In this document: one piece after another, positions 47,080-58,548 of the stretch
Numbering within the stretch: the first letter of the stretch is position 1
Layout: every line of letters starts with the position of its first letter
Assembly: GCA_963969595.1 (NCBI GenBank)
Contig: OZ018410.1
Coordinates: 36,437,413-36,501,412, forward strand
From: Neckera pumila
Taxonomy: Eukaryota > Streptophyta > Bryopsida > Hypnales > Neckeraceae
Direction: 5' to 3'
Length of the DNA: 64,000 nucleotides
Made by a program: the position numbers and the translations under genes
Notes under the pieces: model-generated
Databases searched by the model: none
Told to the model about the DNA's origin: nothing
What the model saw: the letters and a program-made list of their open reading frames with translations, nothing else

Positions 47080-48754
47080 CGTTGTACTATAAAGTATAAA
47101 TGCACTTTTTTCAACCAAGAGAAAATCAACCCTTCGCTTTATGAGTTTAATGAAAGAACAAGGTTCTATTTTCAATTTGGGGCATTTCACTAAAAAAATG
47201 GCATTTTTTGACAATTTTTCTTGAAAAACTCCCTTGATCCATTAGGGGTTAAAATCAAAATATGCCAAAAAAAAACCTTAATCTATAATTTCAATAGTTA
47301 TTTGTATAGTAGAAGAAGATTAACATTGGTTTTATTACTTTTCAAATACTAATAATTTCAAATTTTATTTCTTTTAAAAAAAGATGAACTATACTACAAA
47401 AATCTTAGTGAATGAAGGGTTTGCAAAATTAATTTGTTTATAGTCCAATTCAAAGTGGGTATTTTTGTAGCCCATTTATACATACTTACAAGTGAGTCGC
47501 TTTTGGACAACAGCAACTTAATTTAGTACTTTAGATTTATAGCTACATGCAAGGAAGGCTAACTTTCTTGTGAGAAATTTGGACAAGTCATAAGCAAGGC
47601 TACAACAGTAAGCCTATTGAAATGCCTTATAAGGGTCTGTAGAAATATCTTTTAAGAAAATATTTTATTGCATGGAATAGTATCTCACAAAATGTTCTTG
47701 CTACATGACCATGCTATGCAAAATGGAATCTAAAGATATTTTTGTAGAGTAGTTTGAGCCATGAATATGTAGAAATGAAAGCAAGTGGCATGTCCTTTGT
47801 ATGTTTATATTCTTTGCATTTGAAAGTCGTTTTGATTTATACCCACCTACATCACCAAAAAATCCGAATGATATACGATAGTGGCCAAGCTACTTTACTT
47901 TTTGTAAGTGTATATAAATGAACCTTTAGTATAGAGGTTGAAAGTATTATATTAATCCTAGAAGGACATTGAGGCTAAAATGTGTGTGATGGATGACTTT
48001 CAAGATTACAATACAAATGAGAATGCACCTATTGGTCCCATAAGCAGATCATATTCGGCAAAGTACTTTGGTGATAGGTGTCGTCTTTTCAAAGTTAACC
48101 CTTGAACATTACACCAAAAATGGCGTTTGAATGACTTAAAAACAATCTATGCGATAATTACAAATCATTTTTGTTGATATGATTTATCTTCACTTTTTCT
48201 TCAAAAAATCTTTCAAAAATTTTTTTTTTTTTTTTTTGCAAAGTAAAGAAGACATGTGCTTTCATCTCCAAAAAAGTAAAATAATTTTTTTATTCACATG
48301 TAGTTGCTAAATGAGAGCATACATAGTAAAGTAATTTGACTTCCATTGCCAAGGTCATATAGGCTTGGCGTATTAGGATTAACTATCCCCTAGAAAGGAA
48401 CATTTACAAGTCTTGTCTATTAATTAAATGCCACCACAAACCAAAAATAAATAAACAAAACATCCAATTTGTCCACCTACCCTCAAAAGACAAAAACAAA
48501 AACACTTTGATATAGGTATGATATATGGAACACTTACAATAATGATATATAAAATACAAGTATTATGTAGAACATGGATATGATATGATGTGCAAATTTG
48601 AGAATGGTACAACATACATATATGCATACAAATACAGAATACGGTTGTAAATCCCATATTGATTGTAAAACCTAGCATGTTCAGGATAAATATAGATAGG
48701 CGAGAGTCTAATAAAAAAATATAGATAAGTAGGGGTTATGACTTCACTCGCTTG
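47080..48754. other. Mostly unrecognised DNA with TTAA-family end relics
   Basis: ATCCATTAGGGG-TTAA (47249-47252) is an isolated right terminus preceded by AAAATGGCATTTTTTGAC. TTAACCCTTGAACATTACACC (48095) is an isolated left terminus. No coding signal; the 84-codon minus frame at 48424-48678 is Cys/Ile/His-rich and unconvincing. Confidence 0.4.
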
Positions 48755-49361
48755 CTAATCCCTAAAGGACCAAGCTGTGTTTTTTTGGCAATATAGCAAT
48801 TTTGGGCAGCTCACTACAAATGAAATTTTTATTTTTTTTCTTTGAAATTTTCACACAACATGGGAACAATTTTTTTCTTTAACCCTTCACCGCCTAAGGG
48901 ATTGGCATTTTTCAATTCCATAATTAAATTCTTAACAATTTGTATTTTAAATCATTTTCTGCTTCTTTCTACTTACAGTTTTTTTCCTATATGTTGTACA
49001 ATTCCAAATGATCTGAAAAGTTTCAAGCATGTAGCCAACTTGACTTGAAGAACAAATTCAAAGAAGCACCACCATTTTGGACATCTTTTCATACAAATGT
49101 GAGCTTCTAAAGTACAGCTGCCTTGTTTTTTGCAGGGCCAAAAAAATGATTTTTGGAAATTTGAGAACTCATAGCTTCCAATCCATGCTGTGGAGATTTC
49201 TGAAATTTTTACCACATATTCTCAAGTCAGCATAGTATAAGATCCTACAGTTACGTATGTCTAAAAATGTTTTATTTCTTCCAATTTTTGGTACTTGTAT
49301 TAGAAATGGCAGTTTTAGAGCGTTTTTGGTGAATACCTAGTTATAGAACTTTAGAGGTTAA
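48755..49361. mobile_element. TTAA element, subfamily B, reverse orientation, internally deleted
   Basis: CTAATCCCTAAAGGACCAAG on the left and ACTTTAGAGG-TTAA on the right. Interior phrases match the inverse of 30533-31461 (TATGTTGTACAATTCCAAATG, AAGATCCTACAGTTAC). At about 600 bp it is a third shorter than the full subfamily. Confidence 0.65.
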
Positions 49362-50375
49362 ATGAGTGGGTACTTAGGGCCTCTGCTATATTCTAGCAAT
49401 GGGCAGAATAAAAAAAAAATAAAAGATAAGAAGAGTTCCATTGATTGTCTTGTTGGAGTGGGTGAGCAGAAAATGATGATTTCAGTTTCACCGAAATCGG
49501 TGGACATCTCCATTTGTCGAGATTGGTCAATCTTGAGGGAATCAATATGTGTGGAATCCTTACGGGATCCCTCACCACCCACTAGATCTACAAGACAATG
49601 CAATTGCTCACTTGGACCCTCACCAGTTACGCAATTTAGTCTATCTGCAGCATGGGGAAGGTTGGAAAAAAAAATTCCTCGTGTAGAAAAAAACATTTGA
49701 GATGTCTATTTTTCCATACCTTCATTCTGAAAAACAAAATGACCATGGAATTTGAATGTGAAAATTTTGTTTGTCCCAAAATTGTCATATAAATTATCCT
49801 ATGTCCAACCAATGTATGGCTGCAAATTTGAGAATGCTTTATTCTTGAAATTGATCAATTTCAAGAATATCACTTGCGACATTTTCAAGTTTCACCTCCG
49901 CTCACTGCTACATGTCAACTTACAAAGCTGCAATCCGCTTTCCCACCAAAGTGCATCATAACTAATTAGCAATATCATATCAATTTTCACAAAAATGCAC
50001 CATCCTATTATGCGAGAATAGAGGTTGGTTCACTTGGTTGGGAATGGTTGATTTACCTTAGCTCCCTTGGCTCCCTTAGTTCTCTTGTGAACTTTGCTCA
50101 CCGATGGAGTATAGCAAGAGGCCTTTAGGGTAATTCAAACCGTGGCTCGCAAAGGAGGGGGGCCAAGTCAGACTTTGGCGTGCCCTTCTAAAGCAGCCAG
50201 TGCATGTGGTAGCCGTCTGTCCCACCCGCAAAATGGTGGAAGAGGGACTTCAAGAGAAGCAAATACGGCGACCAAGAGACTCTCTCTGATGACACCTCAA
50301 CAATGTCACCCATTCATCTCTTTTGCCCTCTTTGGCGTATCGGGTAGTACCTCAAAATTGGAGTAAAAAGGCAAG
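49362..50375. other. Dispersed repeat segment; no supported gene
   Basis: 49493-49640 matches 17355-17515 in phrase order. Both strands stay open for 112 codons at 49358-49700, which argues against either being coding. The rest to 50375 is unrecognised. Confidence 0.4.
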
Positions 50376-51277
50376 TTAAACCGCATGGCTCTAAAACACT
50401 GAAAACTGCCATTCTGCTGCGATCACTCAAGAAACCAAAAAAAAAAATTTTTTTAGAGTTTAACCACAGGATCTTGTACTTCACTTGTCTTAGATAAGTG
50501 GTAAAAATTTCATGAAGTTTGACCGTACGGATTGGAAGATATTAGCATTTGAAGTTTCAAAAAGAAGTTTTTTGAATTGTGGCCTGCAATTCAAGATGAC
50601 TTTGACAGCCATTTTTAGATTGTTTTGCACTTCACACCATTGGATTAAATTTTTTTATGTTGAACATTTGAATTGAGAATTGGGGAATTTTTTTCCAGAA
50701 TGTCAAAACTTGATTTTCACATATAAAAATTGTTAAGTAGAAGTAGGTTAAGAATTGAATGAAACACTAAATCGTTAATAGCTCTTAGGTGGAATGAAAA
50801 CACCATAATACCAATGGTGGGATTGTTCTTGAAAACAAACTTAACCTTTTCAAAAAGAAAATTTGAGAAAATTTGAAAATTGCATTCAAAAATGAATTCT
50901 ATAAGTTTGTTTGTTTGTAAGATGCTTAGATTGCCCGAAAAACAAGATTGTCTATAATTTTCTCATTCTGAGTCCAAATAGAATGAATCAAAGCTTCAAA
51001 TGTAGACAAAAACATGATCTTTGAGAAAAAAAATTAAAAACAAAAAATACAATTTTTTATAGTTTTTTTTTGTGCCCGGCGAGTTGCTTTTTTGACTTTG
51101 GGTGGCATAACTTTTGCTCCTTGACACCGATTGAAAAAACAATTATATTTTTAGAAAGCTAATGCGATTTCCTATCTTCAAAAAAGTTTCAAAAAATCAG
51201 GCCAAAATTTCAGGTCACACGAGTCTGACCAAAATCCCAACTGTCTCCCAAGGGGACTTTGGGCCTTTAGGAATTAA
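50376..51277. mobile_element. TTAA element with damaged ends
   Basis: The left TTAAACCGCATGGC is degenerate; the right end GGGCCTTTAGGAA-TTAA is recognisable. The interior is the uninterrupted counterpart of 41540-42813 (CATAACTTTTGCTCCTTGAC near 51105). Confidence 0.65.
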
Positions 51278-51645
51278 ATTCTAAAGTGGCCGGTCTGAAA
51301 TTGTTGCTTTGTGTCCCTCCCATAGGGCAGTCCATTTGGCTTGGCTTGCCATTTGCCCAAGTCAACCCCCCTCGGCGAGCCACTGTGGGGTTGCTCTTAG
51401 TGATATCATCTAAAAAGGGCACTCTTGTGTGTCTTGTTTGCTTGCCCCCCAAGGTCGTTTGCGGCTTGGCACTTATATTCTTATTTTTCTTGCAGTAAAG
51501 GTTCCTAAACTTGTGTCAAAAGAAAAGAAAACGGGGGACACTCCACAAAACAAAACTGTGCAGTCCGTCCTGTACCACAGTGCAACCTCAATAGAAATCA
51601 CTCCACAATCCACACTTCCTTGTTCTCCAACGGCAGTTTAGTAAA

Positions 51646-51779
51646 ATTTACGTATAGGGTAATGCTCGCAGAGGAGGGCATTGCGCCAAATAATCAGCCA
51701 ACAAGGAGGGCGGAGCCCGACGAGGAGGGCCGATTATTTGGCGCAATGCCCAACGATAAGGGTATTGCCTAACGTAAAT
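51646..51779. repeat. Foldback with a perfect 19-bp inner inverted repeat
   Basis: GGCATTGCGCCAAATAATC (51677-51695) and its exact inverse (51732-51750) flank a 36-nt GC-rich loop. Outer arms extend imperfectly to ATTTACGT at 51646 and ACGTAAAT at 51779, about 48 nt per arm. Confidence 0.85.
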
Positions 51780-51832
51780 CACGACTGAAAGAGGAGATAA
51801 AATTGGATGAAACGATGGGCCGGATGAAAAAT

Positions 51833-51880
51833 CCGTAATCCCCGATTACGCGTTTTTTCCCTTGTAATCGGGGATTACGG
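51833..51880. repeat. Perfect 17-bp hairpin, 14-nt loop
   Basis: CCGTAATCCCCGATTAC (51833-51849) and GTAATCGGGGATTACGG (51864-51880). Each arm also contains an internal GTAATC/GATTAC symmetry. It could be a miniature element end pair or a protein-binding site; the sequence alone does not decide. Confidence 0.85.
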
Positions 51881-52204
51881 CACAGAAGCTTCCCGCCGAT
51901 TGAACGGGACGGGAACCAGGAGTGGTTTACGGAGTATATAATAAGAAAATCTTCTTGGGCTGTTCCCATGGATTCCCCAGCCTGGCTGGACTGTAGACCA
52001 AATGCAAACCAGGAAGGACCCAAAATCAACAACATCACCATTGAATGTTCCCTGATCAATTGGCAGGACCACCACCAAGGCCTCCACTTGAAATGATTTA
52101 AGTTAAAACCACTCAAAAATAGGAGTCTCCTTTCGCTTTCCCCATTTCAGGGGGCTATATCGGTCTATTTTCGAATCTGCACTAATAAACTCAAGTCTCG
52201 AACC

Positions 52205-52560
52205 GTGAGATTGCCTAAAATAAAAAAATTGGGATGCCCCCAAAGAACGCAAGCGGCACGGAGGAACGGGCTTACGGGCAGTACGGGCAGGCCCCACAAG
52301 CACCCACATAAACCCGCTCGTCATTCGAGGCATCATTTAAATTGTAATTTAAAAAACTGGTACCGTGACTGTAACCCCTTTTTTTAGTGTGTTTTTTTTG
52401 GAAAATTTTAACTTTTTCTTGGCAATATTTGAGGCATTCGGAAGCTCACGTGCAACACCACCACCACCCACCCCACGGGCGGCGGCTCGTATCCCCAGCG
52501 GCCAAGCAGGCTTCCCCCCGGGTCCCAAGTCCCGGGCTCACCACCCCAACTGAATCTTGG
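52205..52560. other. GC-richer island
   Basis: Composition rises sharply (ACGGGCAGTACGGGCAGGCC; CACGGGCGGCGGCTCG). Frames of 60-77 codons on both strands show Pro/Arg-rich translations and no domain. A CACGTG G-box occurs at 52447. Possible promoter or first-exon remnant. Confidence 0.3.
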
Positions 52561-52949
52561 AACCCCCAAAATGAAACCTTGAACTATTTTGAAAAAAAAA
52601 TTAACAACTGCTGATTAAGTGATCCATTGTCCAAAATTTGTGCACTAGATTTTGTCAGTTGGGTCGTTTCTTTTTTACCTGTGATTGGGAGCCTCTTTTT
52701 GCAATTTGTACATCTTGGAGAATAGTTTCTATTTGTGTTTGAATTTCCCCCTTGGTACCTTGGTACCAAAATGGTCAAAAGGTGGGTGCTTATGTATCTT
52801 TAGGCAATTAGGCATGGATCCATTTTAGTACACGTCTCAAGAAAGTATGGATAGATTCACTCATATTTATATTTGATCGTTCATGAATATGTCCATGTAT
52901 TTATTTGGTTTTGGTATTTGAAATATGATAAATTATTCTTTATTTTGTA

Positions 52950-53600
52950 ATTCTTAAACTCCCATAATTTCCTTAGGGGACAAAATAGATTGGGTAGGGC
53001 TTGTATAACCTCAATTTTAGATAAAATTTTATGAATTTTTTTAAAATAAAAGAACACATTAGCTTTTAGGAATATGATTTTTATTTCCATTAGTGTCCAG
53101 GAACAAAAATTATGCTACAATAAGTTCAAAACATGGAAGATTGGGCAATCAAAAAAAGAAATTGATCAATTTTTTTTTTTATAGATTATATTTTTGTCTA
53201 CAGTAGATGAAATGATGGAAGTACATGGAAGTAATATGTTGAAAAAACAAGTTTTGCCTACTCGTTAGTGATGTGACTACTTTGGTCACTTGGTGCTTCA
53301 TGGATTTTGTACAAAGTTTTAGATCGATTTATGTCAGGTGGAAAAAAAATTGCAAAATAAAGTACTATATCTAGATTATTTTTAAGACATAACAGATTTT
53401 ATTTATTTTGATTGGTGCCCAGGAATAAAAGTTATGCTACAATAAGTTCAAAATGGGAAAAAATGGGCAACAAAAAAATCCACAAAAATGGAATTCTTTT
53501 TCCCTTATAGATCATTTTTTTGTCTACGTAGGAAGCTTTGATTCATTCCATTTGGAATAGTAATGTGAAAGTTATAGAGCTTCTTATTTTGAAGGCCATC
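52950..53600. mobile_element. Rearranged TTAA-family relic
   Basis: CCTTAGGGGACAAAATAGATTGGG near 52971 is the family 5' module. The block (C)CAGGAA(C/T)AAAA(A/G)TTATGCTACAATAAGTTC appears twice, near 53097 and 53410, so part of the element was duplicated. No complete termini. Confidence 0.5.
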
Positions 53601-55129
53601 ATAGGAAAATTTGGTTTTCAAGCCAATATGAGCATTAGCTTGATGCCCACACAAGCCTACATAACAAAACTCTACTATTGAAGTTGGGGCCAAAAGATCC
53701 TCTTTTCTACTAGTATGCAGGTATATGAAATGATTGAAGTACATAGATCAAATTCATTCTTCATAAATCATCAATATTTTAAAATATCATTTCAAACAGA
53801 TAGGAGGTTTAAGGATATACATAGGATTAGACCATATTTGTGACCAAATCATAATGTTTTAAACTCTATTTGTCTCTTTTTCTAAGTAAGAATATTAATC
53901 CCACCCTTGTAATTTTGAACCCAAAAAGAAATCATAAGACATTTGCACCTCAATAGAAGCTAATAAAATGCACTTGATTGTAGTTTTTAATTCGCTTTTT
54001 ATTGTCCAAACTCCATATTTGGATGATGACTTCAATCCCTCGCTCTTATTTTGCACTTTGGTTAAGATCTATGATTTTTCCTTTTAAATATTTGGAATCA
54101 AGCATGGCAAAATGAAAACTTTTTTTCAGTTTCTAATATCATTTATCTTTCCAACTTCTTTTTGGAAAGTGCAATAGCACTCCAAGGGACCAAAATGCCT
54201 TAATTTCACAACTAATAATTAATCTTGGGATCTACATTTTTGGATTTAAAACAAATGGATATAAAACCACACAAAGTCTCTATCAGGTTTAAAGCATCTA
54301 TACTTTTACACAGTCCAAATGAATGATGAGTATTGTGGGCCCTTTTGTATAGCCTTCAAGGCCTCTATCTTATTGTTTCAAGTGATGGCCCTTCAATCAA
54401 AGTTTAGTCAAATTATCCCACATTTTGCTTGTGATGTCTCATAAATTTCTTTTTTGATTTGAGTCTTTAAAAAGCCTTTCAAATGATCCCTCTTGAAAAG
54501 CGATGGATTAAAATAAATAAATTATTTTTTCCTTTATTTGATATTAGACTGTCTTTCTACCTTGTGGAAGAATTTTAGATTCTAAGTATGCATACAATGT
54601 GCTCAAAAGACACAAACACTACACTATGGGTCAAAGATGGTGCATTTTTGGTGGCACTTGCCCATAGAACTAATGTCAATTTTTCTCATGATTTGAATTG
54701 CCAAATTTTCATTTTCTAATTACTTGTGAGATTCAAAATTGTTGAAAGAAGTCAAATTGGCTTTAAATGATTCAAATCTTTTAAACACTAAATGCCTCTA
54801 AAATTCTAAAGAAATATATAAATGATATGTAGTACAATAAATGGCCAAACACACATGGAAAACTGTGAAGACATAAATATGATGTAAGCAATTATTTATT
54901 TGAGAATCCAAGCAGCCCACACATGGAACAAATATTACAAATACACTTTAGAAGGAAAACAAAAAAATCATGAAAAAAGTTCTTTAAATTTTTAGTCATA
55001 TCTCTAAACACTTGAAGTTATGGATGACTTTGTGAAATATGGAGTAGTACGATCTCATCATCACATATAATTTATATTAGATGAAAATAGATTTAGATTG
55101 ACACTATTTATTCATTATTTCACTTTTGG
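53601..55129. other. No feature recognised
   Basis: AT-rich spacer; no frame, tandem or inverted structure that I would support. Confidence 0.35.
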
Positions 55130-55354
55130 ACACCGCAAGGAGCCGCATGGTTGTGACTCTTCACTTTTGTCGTAATACGTGTCTTTACCACACTTGGTCA
55201 CTATCTTACTCATTTACTTTTGGACGCCTTGAATAGCTCAACTGTGAGGATGTGATTGTTCACTTTTGCCTTGACACACCTCTTTATGGCACACGGTCTA
55301 TATTGATCTTGCAACTAGTCGTCACTCAGTAGTGGTCTCTACTGATTATTGATT

Positions 55355-55590
55355 TATGCTTTGATACAACTCTCTATGGGCTATCAACTTTATTTTGACA
55401 CATATCTCTATGGATTCTAGCCTTTGCCTTGATGCGGCTCTCTACAAGATGTCAACTTCACAATGACACGATTCTCTATAGATTTCACCTTTGCCTTGAC
55501 ACATCTTCTTACAAACTCATCAATATCTTCATAATATGATTGTCTATGAGCTATCACTATTGTTGTGATGCGACTTTCTAATGATAATTC
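55355..55590. repeat. Degenerate tandem array, period 33-34 bp
   Basis: Units of the form CCTTTGCCTTGACACATCTC, TATGGATT recur near 55356, 55390, 55424, 55457, 55490, 55523 and 55558. Looser copies extend upstream to about 55130. The near-multiple-of-three period keeps a minus-strand frame open (55417-55671), which is an artefact. Confidence 0.75.
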
Positions 55591-55769
55591 ACCTTCACCA
55601 TATAAAGTTCTGTTGACCATTTTTGGGTCAAGTTGAAAGTATTTTCTTTCATATGGATGGATGGAGAACATTATTAGGATAGATGTTTAAAAAATATATG
55701 TGAAAAATTATATTTGGCTTTGTACGGGACAAAAATAGATTAATTCTAAGCTGGCATGCAAAATCTGGG

Positions 55770-56219
55770 CTAATTTATAAATGTACTAAAATGGGGGCTG
55801 TAGGTTGTATTGGAGACCACTAAGAGAACACAATAAATGGAGAAAAAGCGTACAAAGCACGTACTGCTAATACTAAAGAAGCTCTTGGGAATGCTCTCTT
55901 TGGAAGCCCGGAACAACTTAGTCAATCTCTTGTAGCTTGCATGCACTAAATTTCTAATTTGAGTTCTTCCACCCGAATTGACTACAAATGTTAAAAGGTT
56001 AATACAATTCTCTACAATATCACTATAAGAAACCCATGTTTTTTGGGATGTTTTCACTATTTTTTGGAACGCATTTTTGTGGACATTACAGTTGACAACC
56101 CATGTTTCTATGTCAACAATGATGTTCAATAAAACATCTTCAATAAAATCCAATTTGTCAGGGGTGCTCCAAAGCACATTTTTTATACTATACTCGCAAA
56201 TATCTTGCAACCTAAACAA
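55770..56219 (-). CDS. Unidentified 150-codon open frame, possible exon
   Basis: This is the longest open frame in the window. It contains no ATG-encoded Met and a stop lies immediately upstream, so as a gene it would need splicing; TTGTTTAG ending at 56212 is a possible acceptor. The residue mix is protein-like (DIETWVVNCNVHKNAFQKI, TWVSYSDIVENCINLLTF, RTQIRNLVHASYKRLTKLF), with helical character like ARM/HEAT-type proteins, but I recognise no family. The upstream edge (56195-56291) is TTAA-family sequence (AATATCTTGCAA...CTGAAATTTCTCCCACACA), so the frame may be DNA captured by or lying next to an element. It could be chance. Confidence 0.25.
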   Translation of the reverse strand: MFRLQDICEYSIKNVLWSTPDKLDFIEDVLLNIIVDIETWVVNCNVHKNAFQKIVKTSQKTWVSYSDIVENCINLLTFVVNSGGRTQIRNLVHASYKRLTKLFRASKESIPKSFFSISSTCFVRFFSIYCVLLVVSNTTYSPHFSTFIN

Positions 56220-56291
56220 TCAAAGTCTCTGAAATTTCTCCCACACATTTTTTGTACTAATCTATTAAAGGCTTTAGGACTTCAGAGGTTA
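56220..56291. mobile_element. Right-end relic of a TTAA element
   Basis: CTCTGAAATTTCTCCCACAC followed by GGACTTCAGAGGTTA corresponds to the last 100 bp of the family. The rest of the element to the left is not recognisable. Confidence 0.45.
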
Positions 56292-56383
56292 CAAACATCC
56301 ACACTCATGATCAACTGACTTAACACCACAAAGGAAATATTGTTAATTCATTGCATTATTGTTTAAGAGTAAATATAATTGCC

Positions 56384-57285
56384 TTGAACTCCTAAAGGAC
56401 CAACGTGTTTACAAGCCCATAACTGCTTCAAAATACTTGTTCTCAAAGCAAGATCAAAACCTTCATCAATATTTATACTTTAACAGATCCAACCATAGGA
56501 TCCTTTGGTTAACTTGTTCAAGTACACTGTTCCAAAATTTTAGAATGAATATCTACACCGATTGCAAGTTCAATGTCCCTAAACTTTCAAATATAGGCTT
56601 TTCTAGCCCTGCCAAAAGGTGAAGTTTTGTCTTTCAACATTCTTAGAAAAAAAACATGTACGTCCTATACTTGAGCATTTTAGTCCATATGTTGAAAAAT
56701 GGATTGAAAACATATAACAAAAATTTAAACCAAAAATACTTTCATATTCATCTTTAAAAAATTTGTAAAATGGAAGGTTATACAAAATAAAATAAAAGAC
56801 TAATTTGCTAATAACTCTTACAAGAAATTAAAAATTCTTAATCCCAATAGTGAGAATGTTCTAGTAAACAATTATTATCATATGTTTTTATTTTTATTTG
56901 AAAATTTTCAAAATTGAGAGCAAAAGGTGACTTTATATGTTTTTTCTACCTTCATTGCCCGCAAAATAAAACTCTTCATAACTTTTACTTCATTATTTGG
57001 AATTGAGTGGTTCAATTTTTTTTGAGTAGATATCTATAAAATCCCAAAACAATAATGAATTTTTGTAATTGTTTTTTGTTGCCTAATTTCACATTGAAAT
57101 TTTAAAAAGTCCTTCTAATTTTTGCAATATTCATTGGAATGACATGAGATAAATCTCCACAAGTAGATTATGATGAGTAGCATCCATCCAAAAAATTATG
57201 CAAAATTTTTTAATTATGAAGTCAACAAAGGCTGCCCAAGTTCTCAAAAAGCCTAAAGTGGGTTCCTTGGTCCTTTAGGGGTTAA
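56384..57285. mobile_element. TTAA element, subfamily B, reverse orientation (about 895 bp)
   Basis: The right end CCTTGGTCCTTTAGGGG-TTAA is intact; the left end TTGAACTCCTAAAGGACCAACG is mutated. Interior ATTGCCCGCAAAATAAAACTC and AATCCCAATAGTGAGAATG match 30533 or its inverse. Confidence 0.65.
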
Positions 57286-57579
57286 CATGCCCTACCATGT
57301 AGATATTAAAATGTAGAGCCAATTTTTTAAAATACAAGAGATACATTATTGTATCTTTTTTATTTTAAGAAAATCAGCTTTACATTTTGTAAATCTAATG
57401 ATCCACAGTTCCAAGACTTCATCCCTTGGTTCTATTATGCTCAATGAACTACAATTGGGATATTTGTCTCTTCCTTCAATTTCATCCATGAATTTGGGCG
57501 CAACGGATAATTCAATGGAGTTTGCAAAATGATACCATATTTTGTTGTTTGATAAGCCTTTCCCCCTTCCAATAGACAT

Positions 57580-57861
57580 TTGCTAGCATGTGAGCCTAGA
57601 AATGTGAGTCTACAAGCCTTGAGTCTAGATGTAAGTAGTTACTCTATAACTATGGAAGGTGTATAACTTATATGCATATAACATGTCCTATAATCATGAA
57701 AGGTGCCTATAACATAGGCCATTACAATATAGGTAACTATAATATAGATATCCTATATCTATGGAAGGTATTTATAACATAAGGTGTCAAGACTCCCAGA
57801 TTCATGGACTCGAGATCCTAGGCTCACCGGTTGAAAGAATCTAGGTTCACATACTAGCAAC
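57580..57861. mobile_element. Small inverted-repeat element, copy 2
   Basis: TTGCTAGCATGTGAGCCTAG on the left and CTAGGTTCACATACTAGCAA on the right are inverted with three mismatches. The interior is rich in TATAACATA and CTATAACTATGGAAGGT phrases. Compare 46853-47079. Confidence 0.7.
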
Positions 57862-58179
57862 CTTAGGCATTCCTACAATGGAAGTTTCTTCTTGGACGGC
57901 CCACACACCTTTCTTCCCAAAGTCGACTCATACAAAACGCAACCATGCAAATGCACTTCCACCAAGGCCTTCTCTTCCAAATATGGAGTATTTTTTTTTT
58001 TTTTTTTCCTCCGTTCATCCACTTCCCATGATCCCATCCTCCCAAATGGAACTCTCACCCAATGACTTCGAGTGATTCCTTCCTCAAGTCTTGTTTGAAC
58101 CCCACCGCAAAGGTTCCCTCTAGGCCTCTACTCTACTCCTCTAGTCCTCTAATCCTAGGCCTTCTCTCGAATAGTAAGT

Positions 58180-58548
58180 TACTACTAATTGTGGGGCGCG
58201 AGTCCGTCAGTACGGTTCTGCCAACTAGGGGACCAACGCTGGTTCCCTGTGGCGGCTCCAGGACGGATGGAGGTCACCGTCTGCTGCTGCAGTGCTGCAC
58301 AATAATAATAGTAGTAACAATAATAGTATTAAACTAGTAAGTAGTCAGTACTTGGCTGCTGCCGCACTCACTACTGTTCCCTTCCGATGACTCCCGCACG
58401 GGAACTGCATCGACCGTTCCCCATGCTTCCCCTTTTGCAGCCGCCATGACCAGCCCCCTCGCCGGCCTACGCTCCATTGGTGGGCTGACGCCACCTGGCC
58501 TACCTGGCCTACCTGCCCTGGCTTGCTTCTCAGGGAAGTCAAGGCGGG
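58180..58548. other. GC-richer island holding a possible first exon
   Basis: High-GC stretch with (AATAAT) and (GCTGCTGCA) short repeats, then CCCCTTTTGCAGCCGCCATG. It is the most gene-like compositional island in the window. Confidence 0.35.
58446..58548 (+). CDS. Weak candidate first coding exon, N-terminal targeting-like peptide
   Basis: The ATG at 58446 sits in a good eukaryotic context (GCCGCCATGACC). The 34 codons that follow give a Leu/Pro/Gly/Ser-rich, nearly acid-free stretch (MTSPLAGLRSIGG, ACFSGKSRR), the composition of a plastid or mitochondrial transit peptide. A GGGGTAAAAT donor-like site follows at 58549, where GC-rich sequence stops. I could not connect it to a downstream exon: a plausible 83-nt exon at 60025-60107 (after CTTCTCCCTTGCAG) is open only in an incompatible phase. 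It may be a gene remnant. Confidence 0.2.

Noticed and set aside
49358..49700. 112-codon frames on both strands
   Set aside because: Simultaneous openness on opposite strands and overlap with a dispersed repeat make coding unlikely.
55417..55671. 84-codon minus-strand frame
   Set aside because: It lies in the 33-34-bp degenerate tandem, whose period keeps one frame open.
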